From contig NZ_BAIV01000009.1 of assembly GCF_000517545.1 (NCBI RefSeq), forward strand, positions 109,128-173,127: a DNA stretch of 64,000 bases. Reading direction: 5' to 3'. The DNA is from Bacteroides reticulotermitis JCM 10512. GTDB lineage: Bacteria; Bacteroidota; Bacteroidia; Bacteroidales; Bacteroidaceae. Positions 51,328 to 61,274 of this stretch are shown here, piece after piece. Within the stretch, counting starts at the first letter, position 1. Every line of letters begins with the position of its first letter. Position numbers and translations under genes: made by a program. The notes under the pieces were generated by a model that did not search any database, was not told the DNA's origin, and was given only the letters and a program-made list of their open reading frames with translations.

Positions 51328-52347
51328 AAGAATATGGATCCAACTCCCAAGCATCGTCATAGAATGTACTACTGCTACTTCCTCCCGTAGCTATAACTCC
51401 TCTCTTTCCTGTGGAGAAACAGACCGCTTTGATACGTGCGCTTCCTTCAAAAGGAGTCAAATCTTCTCCATCCCAAAGATCGGTAGACGGATCATAAATC
51501 CAGTAATTGGAACGAAGAGAGCCTCCGACGGTCTGCCCTAAAGCCAGATATCCTTTACCATCAATCACAAAGCTAGACCCATACGTACGTACGATTGAGG
51601 TATAATCATCGTCATAATCATTATCGCTATCCGTATCGGCAATATCTCTCAATTGCGTCCACGGAGAACTGGCAGCAGGATCGAAAGACCAGAAATCATA
51701 GACATCACTTCCGTTGTTATCTCCTCCGCAAATGTATGCTTTGTCATTAATAACAAAAGCCGTTCCCCCTTGCCTTTTCTGTCCGCCAAAACCATTCAAG
51801 ATGGTCCACTGTGAACCGGATGCAGCCGATGGGTCGAAGCGATAAAAATCTTTCTGGTAGTTACCGTTATTTCCAGTACCCACATATCCATAATCACCGA
51901 TGGCAAACGCAACGGCATAGTTACGCGCGCCTCCTTTATAATCATCCTTTTGAGTCCATGCGTCTGTTGCCGGATTGTATTCCCATGTATCAGCTAAGTA
52001 ACCATCGGTCGAACCGTTGTATCCGGTTGTGATATAACCTTTTTCGCCAATCGCGAATCCGACTGCCGCATTACGGGCAACACCGGCATATCAGCGCATT
52101 GCGTCCAGTAGTCATTCACAATATCATACTCCCAACAGTCATTCAGACGGCTGTATTTACTCCCCCGATAGCCACCGGATATATAGCCTTTATTACCGAT
52201 TGTAAAACCAGCCGCATCATTTCGCGCCAGCCCATCAAAGTCCGAACGGCGGTTCCATACTCCGGCCGTGTACGATGCATCTTCCGTACACGCCAACGCA
52301 CTCATCGTAATAAGTACTATACCAACCAGCTTACACAAATTGTTCAT
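51314..52347 (-). CDS. Kelch-repeat surface lipoprotein (frameshifted)
   Basis: About 344 residues restored. The lipoprotein signal ends MSALAC. At least six kelch-like blades follow, each with a pattern such as GFTIGNKGYISGGY...DCWEYDIVNDYWTQ, which predicts a beta-propeller. The frame breaks at about 52093 between the first and second blades (after CADMP). Kelch propellers bind proteins or glycans; no partner is known here. A promoter box (TATCTTTG on the minus strand) is at 52410-52417. The next gene (DUF4907) overlaps it. Confidence 0.78.
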
Positions 52348-52409
52348 TGAGTATCTGTTGCTTAGATTCTTCTTTCTATTCATCATTTAGTCCGATTAAT
52401 TAACTGGGG

Positions 52410-52417
52410 CAAAGATA
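52410..52417 (-). promoter_or_regulatory. -7 promoter box of the kelch-DUF4907 pair
   Basis: Minus strand TATCTTTG, a perfect match, with transcription starting near 52403, about 55 nt before the kelch ATG. The divergent DUF4270 gene has no perfect box; GTTCTTTG at about 52516-52523 is the nearest. Confidence 0.55.
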
Positions 52418-52581
52418 GAAGCCAATCAAGCGTCGTAAAAGTACTATCGACCAATAAACTCATTTCATCTACTAATCAAAATGCGGTCTAGAAATTACCC
52501 CAATTAGTCGATAGTTCTTTGGCAAAGTACGTGAATATCCGTTCTTTGCCCCACTCAAATGACTCAAAACAAAGCCAAAGT

Positions 52582-53907
52582 ATGAAACATATCTTTTCAT
52601 GTATACTCTCTTTATTTACCATACTTTCTGTCACCTCCTGCATGGACGAATCGTCGACAGCAGGAAGCAAATGGATAGAGAGTTCCCTATTGAATGCCGT
52701 CACAGACACATTTACGGTACGGATGAATACAATACTAGCCGATTCAATAGCTACCTCGAGTGATACAATCTGCCAGATAGGACATTTCAACAGTTCGCTC
52801 TACGGCGACATAACCGCCTCCTTTTATGCCGAATATGAAGTACCCTCAGCTAGTTTCAGCGAAGATGTAGCTTACGCCTTCGATTCTATAACGATTCGAC
52901 TCTATACATGTGGGAATTACCTGGGTGATACACTCGCTTCCCAACGCATCAATTTATATCAATTGGTAGACAATCTTCCCTTATACGATGATTATCTTTA
53001 CAACACATCCACCGTAGCCTATTCGCCTACCCTACTAGGCTCATTCAGCTACCAACCGACACCGGGGCAACGCACAAAGGAACATGAGATTCGGCTGCCG
53101 GACGCATGGGGCAAAAAATGGTTCGATCTGTTGGCGAATGAGTCAAGATATGTGGAATCACAAGAAAACTTCCGCGATTACTTTCCCGGAATTGCTTTTA
53201 TTCCGGAAGCATCGGGCAATTGCGTCACCGGCTTTCAAGTAAGTGACTCCAGCCTATGCGTAACCGTCTATTATCACAAATTGGCGGAGATAACAGAAGA
53301 TCTCACCCTGACATTTACTCCCAGCAATACGTATTCATATAATAAGGTACATACCGAACGCCAAAACACGTATCTATCCGAGTTGAAGCCGGGATTTAGC
53401 AATGCGTCTTCATCAGATAAGACCGGATACATGGCCTACTTACAGGGAATGACAGGAACCTATATCAACATCGAATTCCCAACGCTAAATGAGCTATGCA
53501 GCTTGGGAGAGATCGTGACAATCGAGAGTGCCCTACTCCGGCTTTACCCCGTTCGAGGGACATACAACGGAGCATACCCATTGCCTTCCTCCCTGTCTTT
53601 ATATACTGCGGATGAGAACAATGTGACACAAGATGCCATAACCAATTCAGCAGGAACCTCCGTACAGACCGGAAACCTTGTTATTGACGAATTAGCGTAC
53701 GAAGACACCTATTACTCATTCGACATCACCTCCTTCCTGCAAACCAACCTGGGAACAACCGGATATAACCGGCAAATTCTCCAACTGATATATCCCAACG
53801 GTGCTTTTACCAATACGCTTCAATCTGTGGTATTTGGAGACAACGAGAATACAGCGGTTGATAAAAACGTCAAACTAACCATTCTTTATAAAGTATACAA
53901 CCGATGA
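52582..53907 (+). CDS. DUF4270-family surface lipoprotein
   Basis: About 441 residues. The lipoprotein signal ends SVTSC. It contains the DUF4270 pattern: a short N-terminal segment with GHFNSSLYGDITASFYAEYEVP (about 75-95), repeated beta-sandwich-like strands and a C-terminal region with YSFDITSFLQ. DUF4270 is confined to Bacteroidota and its function is unknown. I chose MKHIF (52582), as the signal peptide starts there. It overlaps the next gene by 4 bp (ATGA). Confidence 0.8.
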   Translation: MKHIFSCILSLFTILSVTSCMDESSTAGSKWIESSLLNAVTDTFTVRMNTILADSIATSSDTICQIGHFNSSLYGDITASFYAEYEVPSASFSEDVAYAFDSITIRLYTCGNYLGDTLASQRINLYQLVDNLPLYDDYLYNTSTVAYSPTLLGSFSYQPTPGQRTKEHEIRLPDAWGKKWFDLLANESRYVESQENFRDYFPGIAFIPEASGNCVTGFQVSDSSLCVTVYYHKLAEITEDLTLTFTPSNTYSYNKVHTERQNTYLSELKPGFSNASSSDKTGYMAYLQGMTGTYINIEFPTLNELCSLGEIVTIESALLRLYPVRGTYNGAYPLPSSLSLYTADENNVTQDAITNSAGTSVQTGNLVIDELAYEDTYYSFDITSFLQTNLGTTGYNRQILQLIYPNGAFTNTLQSVVFGDNENTAVDKNVKLTILYKVYNR

Positions 53908-55109
53908 AAAAAGTTATATTCCCTCTTATTCTTTATGTACTTCCATGCTGTTTGCTAACTGCTCAAAACACCACGAGTTCCCCCGCCTCCATGTTCGGAC
54001 TCGGAGAGCTCTCCACCGGAGACGGAGGACAGTACGCCGGTTTAGGAGGAATAGGAATCTCCTTGAGAAACGATCATTTTTTAAATACCGCCAACCCCGC
54101 AGCTTTGACCGCTATCGATAGCCGACGTTTTGTGTTTGACACTGGAGTCATGGGAGCATATAAGTCATATACTCAAACAGGAATAACCAATAGTTCTATC
54201 ACAGGCAACCTGAACAACTTGGCTATTGGTTGTAAAATACTCCCCCGCTGGTACGGCGCATTATTTCTCGCACCCGTCAGCAGCATGGGATATGCAATCA
54301 CCTTGGAGAATGAAGTGGCAGGCACCAGCGGCACAACCGTTTCTTCACTATTCGAAGGTTCCGGCGGACTCTCTAAAATAGGATTCAGCAATGCCTACCT
54401 CTTTGGCAAAAACCTATCTGTCGGAGTTAACTTGTCCTACATCGGCGGAACCCTGACCCAAAGCGAAACACAAGGTTCGGCTAGCATCGAAGAAAGCTCA
54501 TTCAAACACACCTACTATGCCGACTTCGGTATTCAATACACCATCCCGGTAAACAAAGAAAAGAAACTCATCTTAGGGGCGACATACGGCTATTCGCAAG
54601 ATTTGAAACAAGACAACTCTTTATCCGCAAGTAGCACATCCGGAGGAAATACCATTGAAGAAGATGTAGCGAATGTTCGCCAAGCTTTACCTCAGTTTGT
54701 CAGTGCCGGTATCAGTTACCACTCTTCGCGTTGGTTTGGTGCGCTCGAATATAAGTACCTAGATTGGAGCCGCATGCAATCGTCCCGCTCCATCATTCGC
54801 TATCAGAATCAGCATAAGGTGAGTATAGGAGGTGGATATACTGCCGGGAACATTTACCGCAAGCCGGTGACCCTATTACTGGGTGCCGGAATAAGTAATT
54901 CGTATGTTGTCATTCAGAAAAAAGAAGCTCAGAATTATTACATCAGTACCGGAGCGAACTTCACATTACCGGCCGGCAACATTCTGTCGTTGGGTATTAA
55001 GTACAACGACCAATTCAATGCCACCGCCGGAATGCAAAGAGAAAAAGGGGTGTCTCTTTTCCTAAATCTATCATTCTGGGAGCGAACTTATCGGGCAAAA
55101 CTAAAGTAG
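53904..55109 (+). CDS. Outer-membrane beta-barrel protein paired with DUF4270
   Basis: 401 residues with a signal peptide (ends CCLLTAQ) and long alternating strands with many Gly and Tyr, in the style of FadL/OmpP1-like barrels (SMFGLGELSTGDGGQYAGLGGIGI, about 28-50; LDWSRMQSS, about 290). The C-terminus after the last strand (LFLNLSFW) has 8 extra basic residues. It is translated with the DUF4270 lipoprotein, and such barrels often hold or export the partner lipoprotein. Ligand unknown. Confidence 0.75.
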   Translation: MKKVIFPLILYVLPCCLLTAQNTTSSPASMFGLGELSTGDGGQYAGLGGIGISLRNDHFLNTANPAALTAIDSRRFVFDTGVMGAYKSYTQTGITNSSITGNLNNLAIGCKILPRWYGALFLAPVSSMGYAITLENEVAGTSGTTVSSLFEGSGGLSKIGFSNAYLFGKNLSVGVNLSYIGGTLTQSETQGSASIEESSFKHTYYADFGIQYTIPVNKEKKLILGATYGYSQDLKQDNSLSASSTSGGNTIEEDVANVRQALPQFVSAGISYHSSRWFGALEYKYLDWSRMQSSRSIIRYQNQHKVSIGGGYTAGNIYRKPVTLLLGAGISNSYVVIQKKEAQNYYISTGANFTLPAGNILSLGIKYNDQFNATAGMQREKGVSLFLNLSFWERTYRAKLK

Positions 55110-55165
55110 CCCTGTTTTTTTATGCATTTTATAAACGGAACTATGACATTCTGCCTAGTATTATC

Positions 55166-55173
55166 TATCTTTG
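55166..55173 (+). promoter_or_regulatory. -7 promoter box of the C1 aminopeptidase gene
   Basis: TATCTTTG is a perfect match; start near 55180, about 27 nt before the ATG at 55207. Confidence 0.6.
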
Positions 55174-55206
55174 TTGCCTAAACAAATTAATACTAACTTC
55201 ATTAGA

Positions 55207-56391
55207 ATGAAAAAGATCTTACTTACAGCTGTTGTAGGCTTGTTTAGCCTAAGCGCTATGGCACAAGACGCAAAACCTGCCGAAGGATTTGTATTCACTA
55301 CAGTGAAAGAAAATCCCATCACATCAATCAAAAACCAAAACCGTTCGAGTACTTGCTGGAGTTTCTCTAGTTTAAGTTTCCTCGAATCCGAATTGCTCCG
55401 TCTCGGTAAAGGTGAGCACGATTTTGCTGAAATGTTTGTTGTACATAAGACCATGCAGGACCGCGCGGTCAACTATGTTCGTTACCACGGCGACAACTCT
55501 TTCTCACCGGGCGGAAGCTTCTACGACATTATCTACTGTATGAAAAACTACGGTCTGGTTCCGCAAGAAGCCATGCCGGGTATTATGTACGGTGATTCTT
55601 TGCCGGTACATTCCGAGCTAGACGCAGTAGCCGAAGCTTATGTGAATGCGATCGCTAAAGGCAAGCTAACTAAGTTATCTCCCGTATGGAAAAAAGGACT
55701 CTGCTCAATCTATGATACTTACCTGGGAGTATGCCCGGAAAACTTTACCTATAAAGGAAAATCCTATACTCCCCAGAGCTTTGTACAGTCTTTAGGACTT
55801 AATGCTTCTGACTATGTATCGTTGACCTCATACACACACCACCCATTCTATTCGCAATTCTCGATCGAGATCCAAGACAACTGGCGCAACGGTTTGTCGT
55901 ACAATCTTCCGATCAATGAATTGATGGCAGTGATGGACAATGCCGTTCAGAAAGGATTTACCTTTGCCTGGGGTAGTGACGTAAGCGAACAAGGCTTTAC
56001 CCGCGACGGAATTGCTGTAATGCCGGACGCTGAAAAAGGAGCCGAACTGATGGGCTCGGATATGGCACGTTGGACCGGATTGACCGCAGCCGACAAACGC
56101 AAAGAAATGACTACCAGACCTATGCCGGAAATGGACATCACACAAGAAATGCGCCAGGAAGCTTTTGACAACTGGGAAACAACAGACGACCACGGTATGG
56201 TAATCTACGGTGTTGCTAAAGACCAAAACGGAAAAGAATACTTCATGGTAAAGAACTCATGGGGATTAAGCGGAAAATACAATGGAATCTGGTATGCTTC
56301 CAAAGCATTTGTCGCTTATAAAACGATGAACATTCTGGTACACAAAGACGCACTTCCGAAAGAAATCGCCAAAAAGTTAGGAATCAAATAA
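55207..56391 (+). CDS. Exported aminopeptidase C / bleomycin-hydrolase-like cysteine peptidase (C1B)
   Basis: About 394 residues with a signal peptide (ends LSAMAQ), so it works in the periplasm or outside, unlike cytoplasmic bleomycin hydrolase. The papain-type triad is complete: Cys in STCWSFSS (about 50), His in DDHGMVI (about 335) and Asn in KNSWG (about 357). The family releases N-terminal amino acids from peptides and usually assembles as hexamers. The C-terminus ends LGIK, compatible with the arm that limits cleavage in the family. It has its own promoter and stands alone between convergent units. Confidence 0.88.
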   Translation: MKKILLTAVVGLFSLSAMAQDAKPAEGFVFTTVKENPITSIKNQNRSSTCWSFSSLSFLESELLRLGKGEHDFAEMFVVHKTMQDRAVNYVRYHGDNSFSPGGSFYDIIYCMKNYGLVPQEAMPGIMYGDSLPVHSELDAVAEAYVNAIAKGKLTKLSPVWKKGLCSIYDTYLGVCPENFTYKGKSYTPQSFVQSLGLNASDYVSLTSYTHHPFYSQFSIEIQDNWRNGLSYNLPINELMAVMDNAVQKGFTFAWGSDVSEQGFTRDGIAVMPDAEKGAELMGSDMARWTGLTAADKRKEMTTRPMPEMDITQEMRQEAFDNWETTDDHGMVIYGVAKDQNGKEYFMVKNSWGLSGKYNGIWYASKAFVAYKTMNILVHKDALPKEIAKKLGIK

Positions 56392-56412
56392 TTATTCCCC
56401 GTACGTGTAAAC

Positions 56413-57132
56413 TCAGGAAAGACTCAGTTTGCTGATATATTCGGTAAACTTTTCCTTATAGTTCTCACCAACGGGAATATACGTATTCTTATCAAAGATA
56501 ATGCGTAAGCGCGAAATCTCGGTAATCTTCCGAAGATTCACAATGTAAGAACGGTGTATCCTCATAAAATAAGAGGGTAGCCGTTCTTCCATTTTCTGGA
56601 GGCTGCTTAAGGTCATCACAGGCTTCTCTTCGCCCTCTATGAAAATACGGATATATTCACTCATACCTTCGATGTACTTCACTTTGTCAATATCCAGCCG
56701 AATAACCTTATAGTCACTTTTTACAAACAAAGATCCATCTTTAATCTTAGCCTCGTCGGGACTCTCCTGCCGCAAATATTCGTATTTCTTCCGGGCTTTA
56801 TCCGCTGCTTTAAGCAAATCCTGAAACTCAAAAGGCTTTAATAGATAATCGACTGCATCCAGTTTAAAACCATCTACAGCGTATTCGGAATAAGCCGTGG
56901 TAAAAATGACCAAAGGATTCGTGATTAGCGAACGAACGAAATCCACGCCATTCAAATCGGGCATATTGATATCGATAAATATCAAATCAACCTCCTCTTC
57001 AGACAGCACCTGCATCGCTTCAAAAACGTCTTGGCAAGGCTTGAGTAAGGTCAAGAAAGGGATGCGGGAAATATATCCGGCCAACTGCGACAGAGCCAGC
57101 GGCTCATCATCAATAGCAATGCATTTCATCAT
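56413..57132 (-). CDS. LytTR-family response regulator
   Basis: 239 residues: a receiver domain (DDEP near 8; phospho-Asp in IDINMPDLNG about 54; Lys in LLKPFEF about 105) and a LytTR DNA-binding domain (about 140-239; MRIHRSYIVNL, VPVGENY-like end). It is the partner of the sensor kinase just upstream: its ATG shares one base with the kinase stop. The targets are not known; the neighbouring VTC/DUF4956 operon and the aminopeptidase gene are the nearest candidates, but this is only location. Confidence 0.9.
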   Translation of the reverse strand: MMKCIAIDDEPLALSQLAGYISRIPFLTLLKPCQDVFEAMQVLSEEEVDLIFIDINMPDLNGVDFVRSLITNPLVIFTTAYSEYAVDGFKLDAVDYLLKPFEFQDLLKAADKARKKYEYLRQESPDEAKIKDGSLFVKSDYKVIRLDIDKVKYIEGMSEYIRIFIEGEEKPVMTLSSLQKMEERLPSYFMRIHRSYIVNLRKITEISRLRIIFDKNTYIPVGENYKEKFTEYISKLSLS

Positions 57133-58387
57133 TATAAGGGTATAATAAGTAATATTTCAAAACTAGCTGTATCTTTCTTTATAGACAGCGTATAGGCATT
57201 CCCAAACAGAAGTTTCAGACGCTTACGCACATTCTCTAAGCCAATGCCATGATGCTGTTCCCCGGCCTTTCCGTGATTACTGTTTCGGCAACGGAATGAA
57301 ATCCGGCTCCCTCCCTCTTCAAGCTGCATAATCACTTCGACAAATGACTCTACCCGGTAACTAACTCCATGCTTAAACGCATTCTCCAATAAAGAGATAA
57401 ACAGCAGAGGCGGAATCTGCACATCGGGTATTTCCGGCGGAAGCTCCATCCGTATAGCAACTTTATCGATATAGCGCAATCGCATCAACGCTACATAGTT
57501 GGTCAGGAACTGTACTTCCCGGGACAGTTGAATCGTATTATTACTCGCTTCATACAGTATGTAACGCATCAGTTGGATAATTCGATAATCGAACTCTTCG
57601 CTTTATGAGCATCAATGTCCACCAACGCATGAATATTGTTAAGTGTATTCATAAAGAAATGCGGGTTGATCTGATATTTGAGATATTGCAATTCGGACTG
57701 CAAATGCTGCCTTTCCAACTCTTTCAACGTTTCTTCATCACGCAAAGATTTGAAAAACAACTTAATGGCGATATTAAACCCGACTAATAAGAATGCGGTA
57801 ATAATATGAATAAAAGGGAATAAGGGTGGAAACCGCAGAGGAGGCCCACCCTCGGGCAGAAAAGGTTCTGAGGGTTCTCCGCGAAACTGCTTCTGTGGCA
57901 TTTGATCCGCTCGTCTTCCCCTGTTGTTTGTGGGAGGAGGCTCCTTACTCTCGTCTAAGAATAAAGAATCGGGACGGTCTCCACGCGAAGGAACCCCTTC
58001 TTTGTGCATCCGTTCCATACGTTCCTTATTATCCATCCGTTGCTCAAACGGCTTATTTTTAGCAAACTCTCCGGGAAAGTGTTTGCGAACCGGAGTCGGG
58101 AGAATAATAAAAGAGAGAGCGATTAGTGCAACCAGACAAGTAGCATAAGCCAGATACTTCTTGCGAAACAAAAAACGAGAGACCAGCAAATAATTATTCA
58201 CTAAGAATAACAGGAAAAAAGGTAAAATGCTACGCCAGGCTCTGAAGACTTCCTGCCACATACTCTGCCCATAAACCCCGCTATTGACAACGTAATAGGC
58301 GCCTATCAAAGGCGCAAGGAAGACGGCAAGCCAAATAGCCAGATAAATAAATTGCTCGGATAGCTGTTGTTTGCGTAGACGTTTCAT
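57132..58387 (-). CDS. LytS-type membrane sensor histidine kinase (frameshifted)
   Basis: About 418 residues restored. The N-terminal part has four hydrophobic helices (two near 10-35, others near 50-65 and 75-95), then a Pro- and charge-rich cytoplasmic stretch (about 105-170), another helix (LFPFIHIITAFLLVGFNI) and the His_kinase domain with YQINPHFFMNTLNNI (phospho-His about 247). The ATP-binding part (LLFISLLENAFKHGV; GIGLENVRKRL) is in another frame, joined near 57570, where one base is missing. It has its own promoter box at 58409-58416. What it senses is unknown; no periplasmic domain is present, so a membrane or cell-wall signal is likely. Confidence 0.85.
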
Positions 58388-58408
58388 ATTCGACCTTCTT
58401 TACCGATA

Positions 58409-58416
58409 CAAAATTA
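58409..58416 (-). promoter_or_regulatory. -7 promoter box of the LytS/LytTR pair
   Basis: Minus strand TAATTTTG fits TAnnTTTG; start near 58402, about 15 nt before the kinase ATG. It shows that the pair can be transcribed separately from the upstream operon. Confidence 0.45.
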
Positions 58417-58495
58417 TCCACTCAATCGATCTTCCGCAAAAGAAATCGACCAAAGGGGATGTTTTACAGATTAATAATTCGTATCCGACGATTGC

Positions 58496-60481
58496 TTACC
58501 AACCGCCACCACCGGGTCCTCCTCCCCCACCACTAGTCGAAGTACCGACCGTGGTAACCATCGAGCTGGAAGTAAAGGTGGCTGCTGAAGTACCACCGGA
58601 ATAACTCGTTCCGGTATAAAGTCCGAAAAACTCCGTACCACCCGAAACGGCTCCTCCTTTGTAAATGGTATAGCTACCCGCAACAAGATTCGGGCTACTG
58701 AACAGCAGTGTCATCCGAGAGTAAGAGCGGGGTATCTGATAAGTCAGGATATTCGTTCCGCTTGCCGACTGAATACTAATATACTGCCCGTCACTTCCCG
58801 AACCGTTGTAAATAACACTACGCTGTGTCGAAACACTCGACGTTGGTGTACTAGTCGCACCACCAACTCCCAGTATAATCCCGCCTGTAATTTTAAACGT
58901 GTTCTGATCGCAGTCGAAACCTTCTTCAGGAGCGGTTGTACCGGAAGATACAATCACTCCACCGGTAATGGTTAATGTGCCGTTGGAGTCGATGCCATCA
59001 TTACCGGAACTGTAACAATAGATCGTTCCGCCGTTGATTACAATACTCTTACTGGCATTCATACAATCATCATAGCAGAGTGCGGCAATCGTACCGTTAT
59101 TGACAGTCAATGCACTTTTACTTTCAATGCCTTCGCTCCCTTCTCCACCGGTAGCTTTAACCAGTACGGTTCCACCTTCGATCGTTAAAGCCCCATCCGC
59201 CTTGATCCCTTTCGCAGATGAGTCGAGACGGTTGTACACACATTGAGTACCGGTAGTTATCACTCTTACCGTACCACCGCTAATCGTAATCGCTCCATCG
59301 CAGCTAATCCCCTTACCGGCCGCACCGGTACTTTTAAGATTGACTTCTCCTCCGCTAATGAGCAAGTTCCCATCGCACTTAATCCCCGCACAAGAAGTAA
59401 GATCTCCATCCTCATAAAGGGCCGTTTGAGAAGTAAGCGCAGTGATCTTTCCGCCTGTCATCGTGAAGTTAGCATCACACGAAACACCTTTCGAAGCCGC
59501 TCCTGCCACTTGGGCTTGTACCCCCCCGCCACTCATCACAAAATCCAGAGCGGACTTCAACCCATGAGCTTTATTTTCCGTGGTCGCTAACTTAACGAAG
59601 CCTCCCGTCATCGTAATTCCTCCCTCTTCGCATTGGATGGCATCACCTGCGGAAGATATGTTGATCACCCCACCACCGATAATCACCGATTCATTGGTAT
59701 GAACACCGTCTTTTACCGCTGCCGGAATTGTGATATTACACCCGCTCCGAAAACGTACGTAATCATCGCTTGCGATGGCATGCTTACAGTTTCCCGTTAC
59801 AGACAACGTGCCCTTTCCGCTAAATATTACTTGTCCTTCACTAAAAAGACAGGCTTTCATATCTTCATTATCTACCGCCGTATACGTTGTCCCATCGGAG
59901 AGCGCATTCGTCGTTCCGTCCGTACAAACAATAAATGCACGTTTGGACGACTGTATATTAATCGCCGCTCCTGTCGGATTCAGCATCGAAGTTCCTGCCA
60001 GCGAAAGCTTAAACTTCTTTTCGCTATATACTTTAAATGATCCGTTCGTAGTAGCGCCTTTCAACACATACTCAACTTCTTTAGCGGTAGAAGTAACGGT
60101 GACATGTGCCCCATTCTGAGCAACAGTCACCCCGGACACCCCGTTTGTAACCGTAGCGGTAGTACCATCGTACACAATGGTAACCGCCGAGGAGAAAGTA
60201 GAATTCTCAATAAAGTCGTCGAAGTTACTATCGTTCGAATCGGTCACCACAGTTTCCGTCATTCCACCGTACGTAGCTTGGTCACCCGCATCAAATGCGA
60301 CCGTGAAATTTAACAAGCCGCTCGACGCTTCAGGCACTGTCGGCTCAGGCTGAGTTCCCGTTCCCGGCTCCCCTTCAACCAATGTCCCATCGTTTTCATC
60401 ACTGGTAAATGGCTCAGTGGTACAACTAATCAATACGAACATGAGTGTAGTTACCACTGTAAACAATACATTCTTTTCCAT
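58496..60481 (-). CDS. Surface carbohydrate-binding beta-helix lipoprotein (Cthe_2159/DUF4353 type)
   Basis: About 661 residues. The lipoprotein signal ends MFVLISC and is followed by an acidic, Pro/Thr-rich linker. The body is a right-handed parallel beta-helix made of many turns with repeats such as GIKADGALTIEGGTV, GISCDGAITISGGTV and GIDSNGTLTITGGVI. Cthe_2159-type proteins of this fold bind acidic or plant polysaccharides and calcium. The C-terminus is a glycine stretch (GGGGGPGGGG) with a final Trp. It is the last gene of the VTC/DUF4956/DUF2490 operon, 19 nt after DUF2490. In other bacteria CotH-like or Cthe_2159 proteins accompany VTC and DUF4956 genes (from memory). Confidence 0.82.
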   Translation of the reverse strand: MEKNVLFTVVTTLMFVLISCTTEPFTSDENDGTLVEGEPGTGTQPEPTVPEASSGLLNFTVAFDAGDQATYGGMTETVVTDSNDSNFDDFIENSTFSSAVTIVYDGTTATVTNGVSGVTVAQNGAHVTVTSTAKEVEYVLKGATTNGSFKVYSEKKFKLSLAGTSMLNPTGAAINIQSSKRAFIVCTDGTTNALSDGTTYTAVDNEDMKACLFSEGQVIFSGKGTLSVTGNCKHAIASDDYVRFRSGCNITIPAAVKDGVHTNESVIIGGGVINISSAGDAIQCEEGGITMTGGFVKLATTENKAHGLKSALDFVMSGGGVQAQVAGAASKGVSCDANFTMTGGKITALTSQTALYEDGDLTSCAGIKCDGNLLISGGEVNLKSTGAAGKGISCDGAITISGGTVRVITTGTQCVYNRLDSSAKGIKADGALTIEGGTVLVKATGGEGSEGIESKSALTVNNGTIAALCYDDCMNASKSIVINGGTIYCYSSGNDGIDSNGTLTITGGVIVSSGTTAPEEGFDCDQNTFKITGGIILGVGGATSTPTSSVSTQRSVIYNGSGSDGQYISIQSASGTNILTYQIPRSYSRMTLLFSSPNLVAGSYTIYKGGAVSGGTEFFGLYTGTSYSGGTSAATFTSSSMVTTVGTSTSGGGGGPGGGGW

Positions 60482-60500
60482 AATCTTTCTTACAATCGAT

Positions 60501-61256
60501 TTAAAAATTAAACGAATATCCCGCACCCAACACATGACCATTCGCCTCATCGTCATCCGTTTTGTTTTGATACAAATAGTAGAAATCAATCGCATGCCGC
60601 TTACTCAATTTCCACTCAGTGCCTAACGTCCACCGCATCTTTTCATACGCTCCATTGCTCAACGAGTGAGACAATTCAAGCGAGGTATACGGAGTAAAGG
60701 CTGATTTACGAATATCATACTCCACCTGCAAGCGGGAACGCAATACGTTCCTTCCTTTTCCACTGATATACTCATCGCTCTTCGGACTGCCATCGTCGCC
60801 ATCGAACTTCGGTACCGACTGACTGGGCCGATACGTATATTGCCAACGTTCACGAAGCGAAAACGTGAAGCGTCTCCAATCGGTTTTCCCGGTCAAAGAG
60901 ATACTCAAGCGATGCTTGGGCTGCCAATACTCCGGAATATAGTTTCCTTTACCCGTCACCTCCATCGGTTGATAATATCGTATATAGGAGTAGTCGGCCG
61001 ACGCTTTCAGCCAGCGAAGCATCTTATAAGACAAACCTGCGGAGCCTGACCAGCGTTCCACTGTTTTCAGTCCGTCCCTCGTACGAAACTCCCCTTCAAG
61101 CGAGGCATCCAACCCGGGAAAGATCTTCTTCTTTACTTCGGCACTCGTCCAAACACCAAAATCATCCTCTTGGGCATAAAGTATGTCCGGCATGGCCAAT
61201 ACAAAAAGACCGACAAGCAAGCATCGTACTTTCAGCAAAAATTCTTGTTTATACAT
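60501..61256 (-). CDS. DUF2490-family outer-membrane barrel protein
   Basis: 251 residues with a signal peptide (ends DILYAQ). Almost all of the mature protein is amphipathic beta-strands with turns every 10-15 residues (DFGVWTSAEVKKKI, FSLRERWQYTYR, LRSRLQVEYDI), ending in the aromatic YSFNF. This is DUF2490, a predicted outer-membrane barrel of unknown function. It lies 18 nt after the DUF4956 gene and 19 nt before the beta-helix gene, which suggests a role in moving or anchoring what the operon makes. Confidence 0.8.
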   Translation of the reverse strand: MYKQEFLLKVRCLLVGLFVLAMPDILYAQEDDFGVWTSAEVKKKIFPGLDASLEGEFRTRDGLKTVERWSGSAGLSYKMLRWLKASADYSYIRYYQPMEVTGKGNYIPEYWQPKHRLSISLTGKTDWRRFTFSLRERWQYTYRPSQSVPKFDGDDGSPKSDEYISGKGRNVLRSRLQVEYDIRKSAFTPYTSLELSHSLSNGAYEKMRWTLGTEWKLSKRHAIDFYYLYQNKTDDDEANGHVLGAGYSFNF

Positions 61257-61274
61257 CTCTCAGCGGTATTCGTT

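Noticed and set aside
58496..60595. Longer start of the beta-helix gene, 38 codons upstream of 60481
   Set aside because: The extra residues lie inside the DUF2490 gene and precede a clear lipoprotein signal beginning at 60481.
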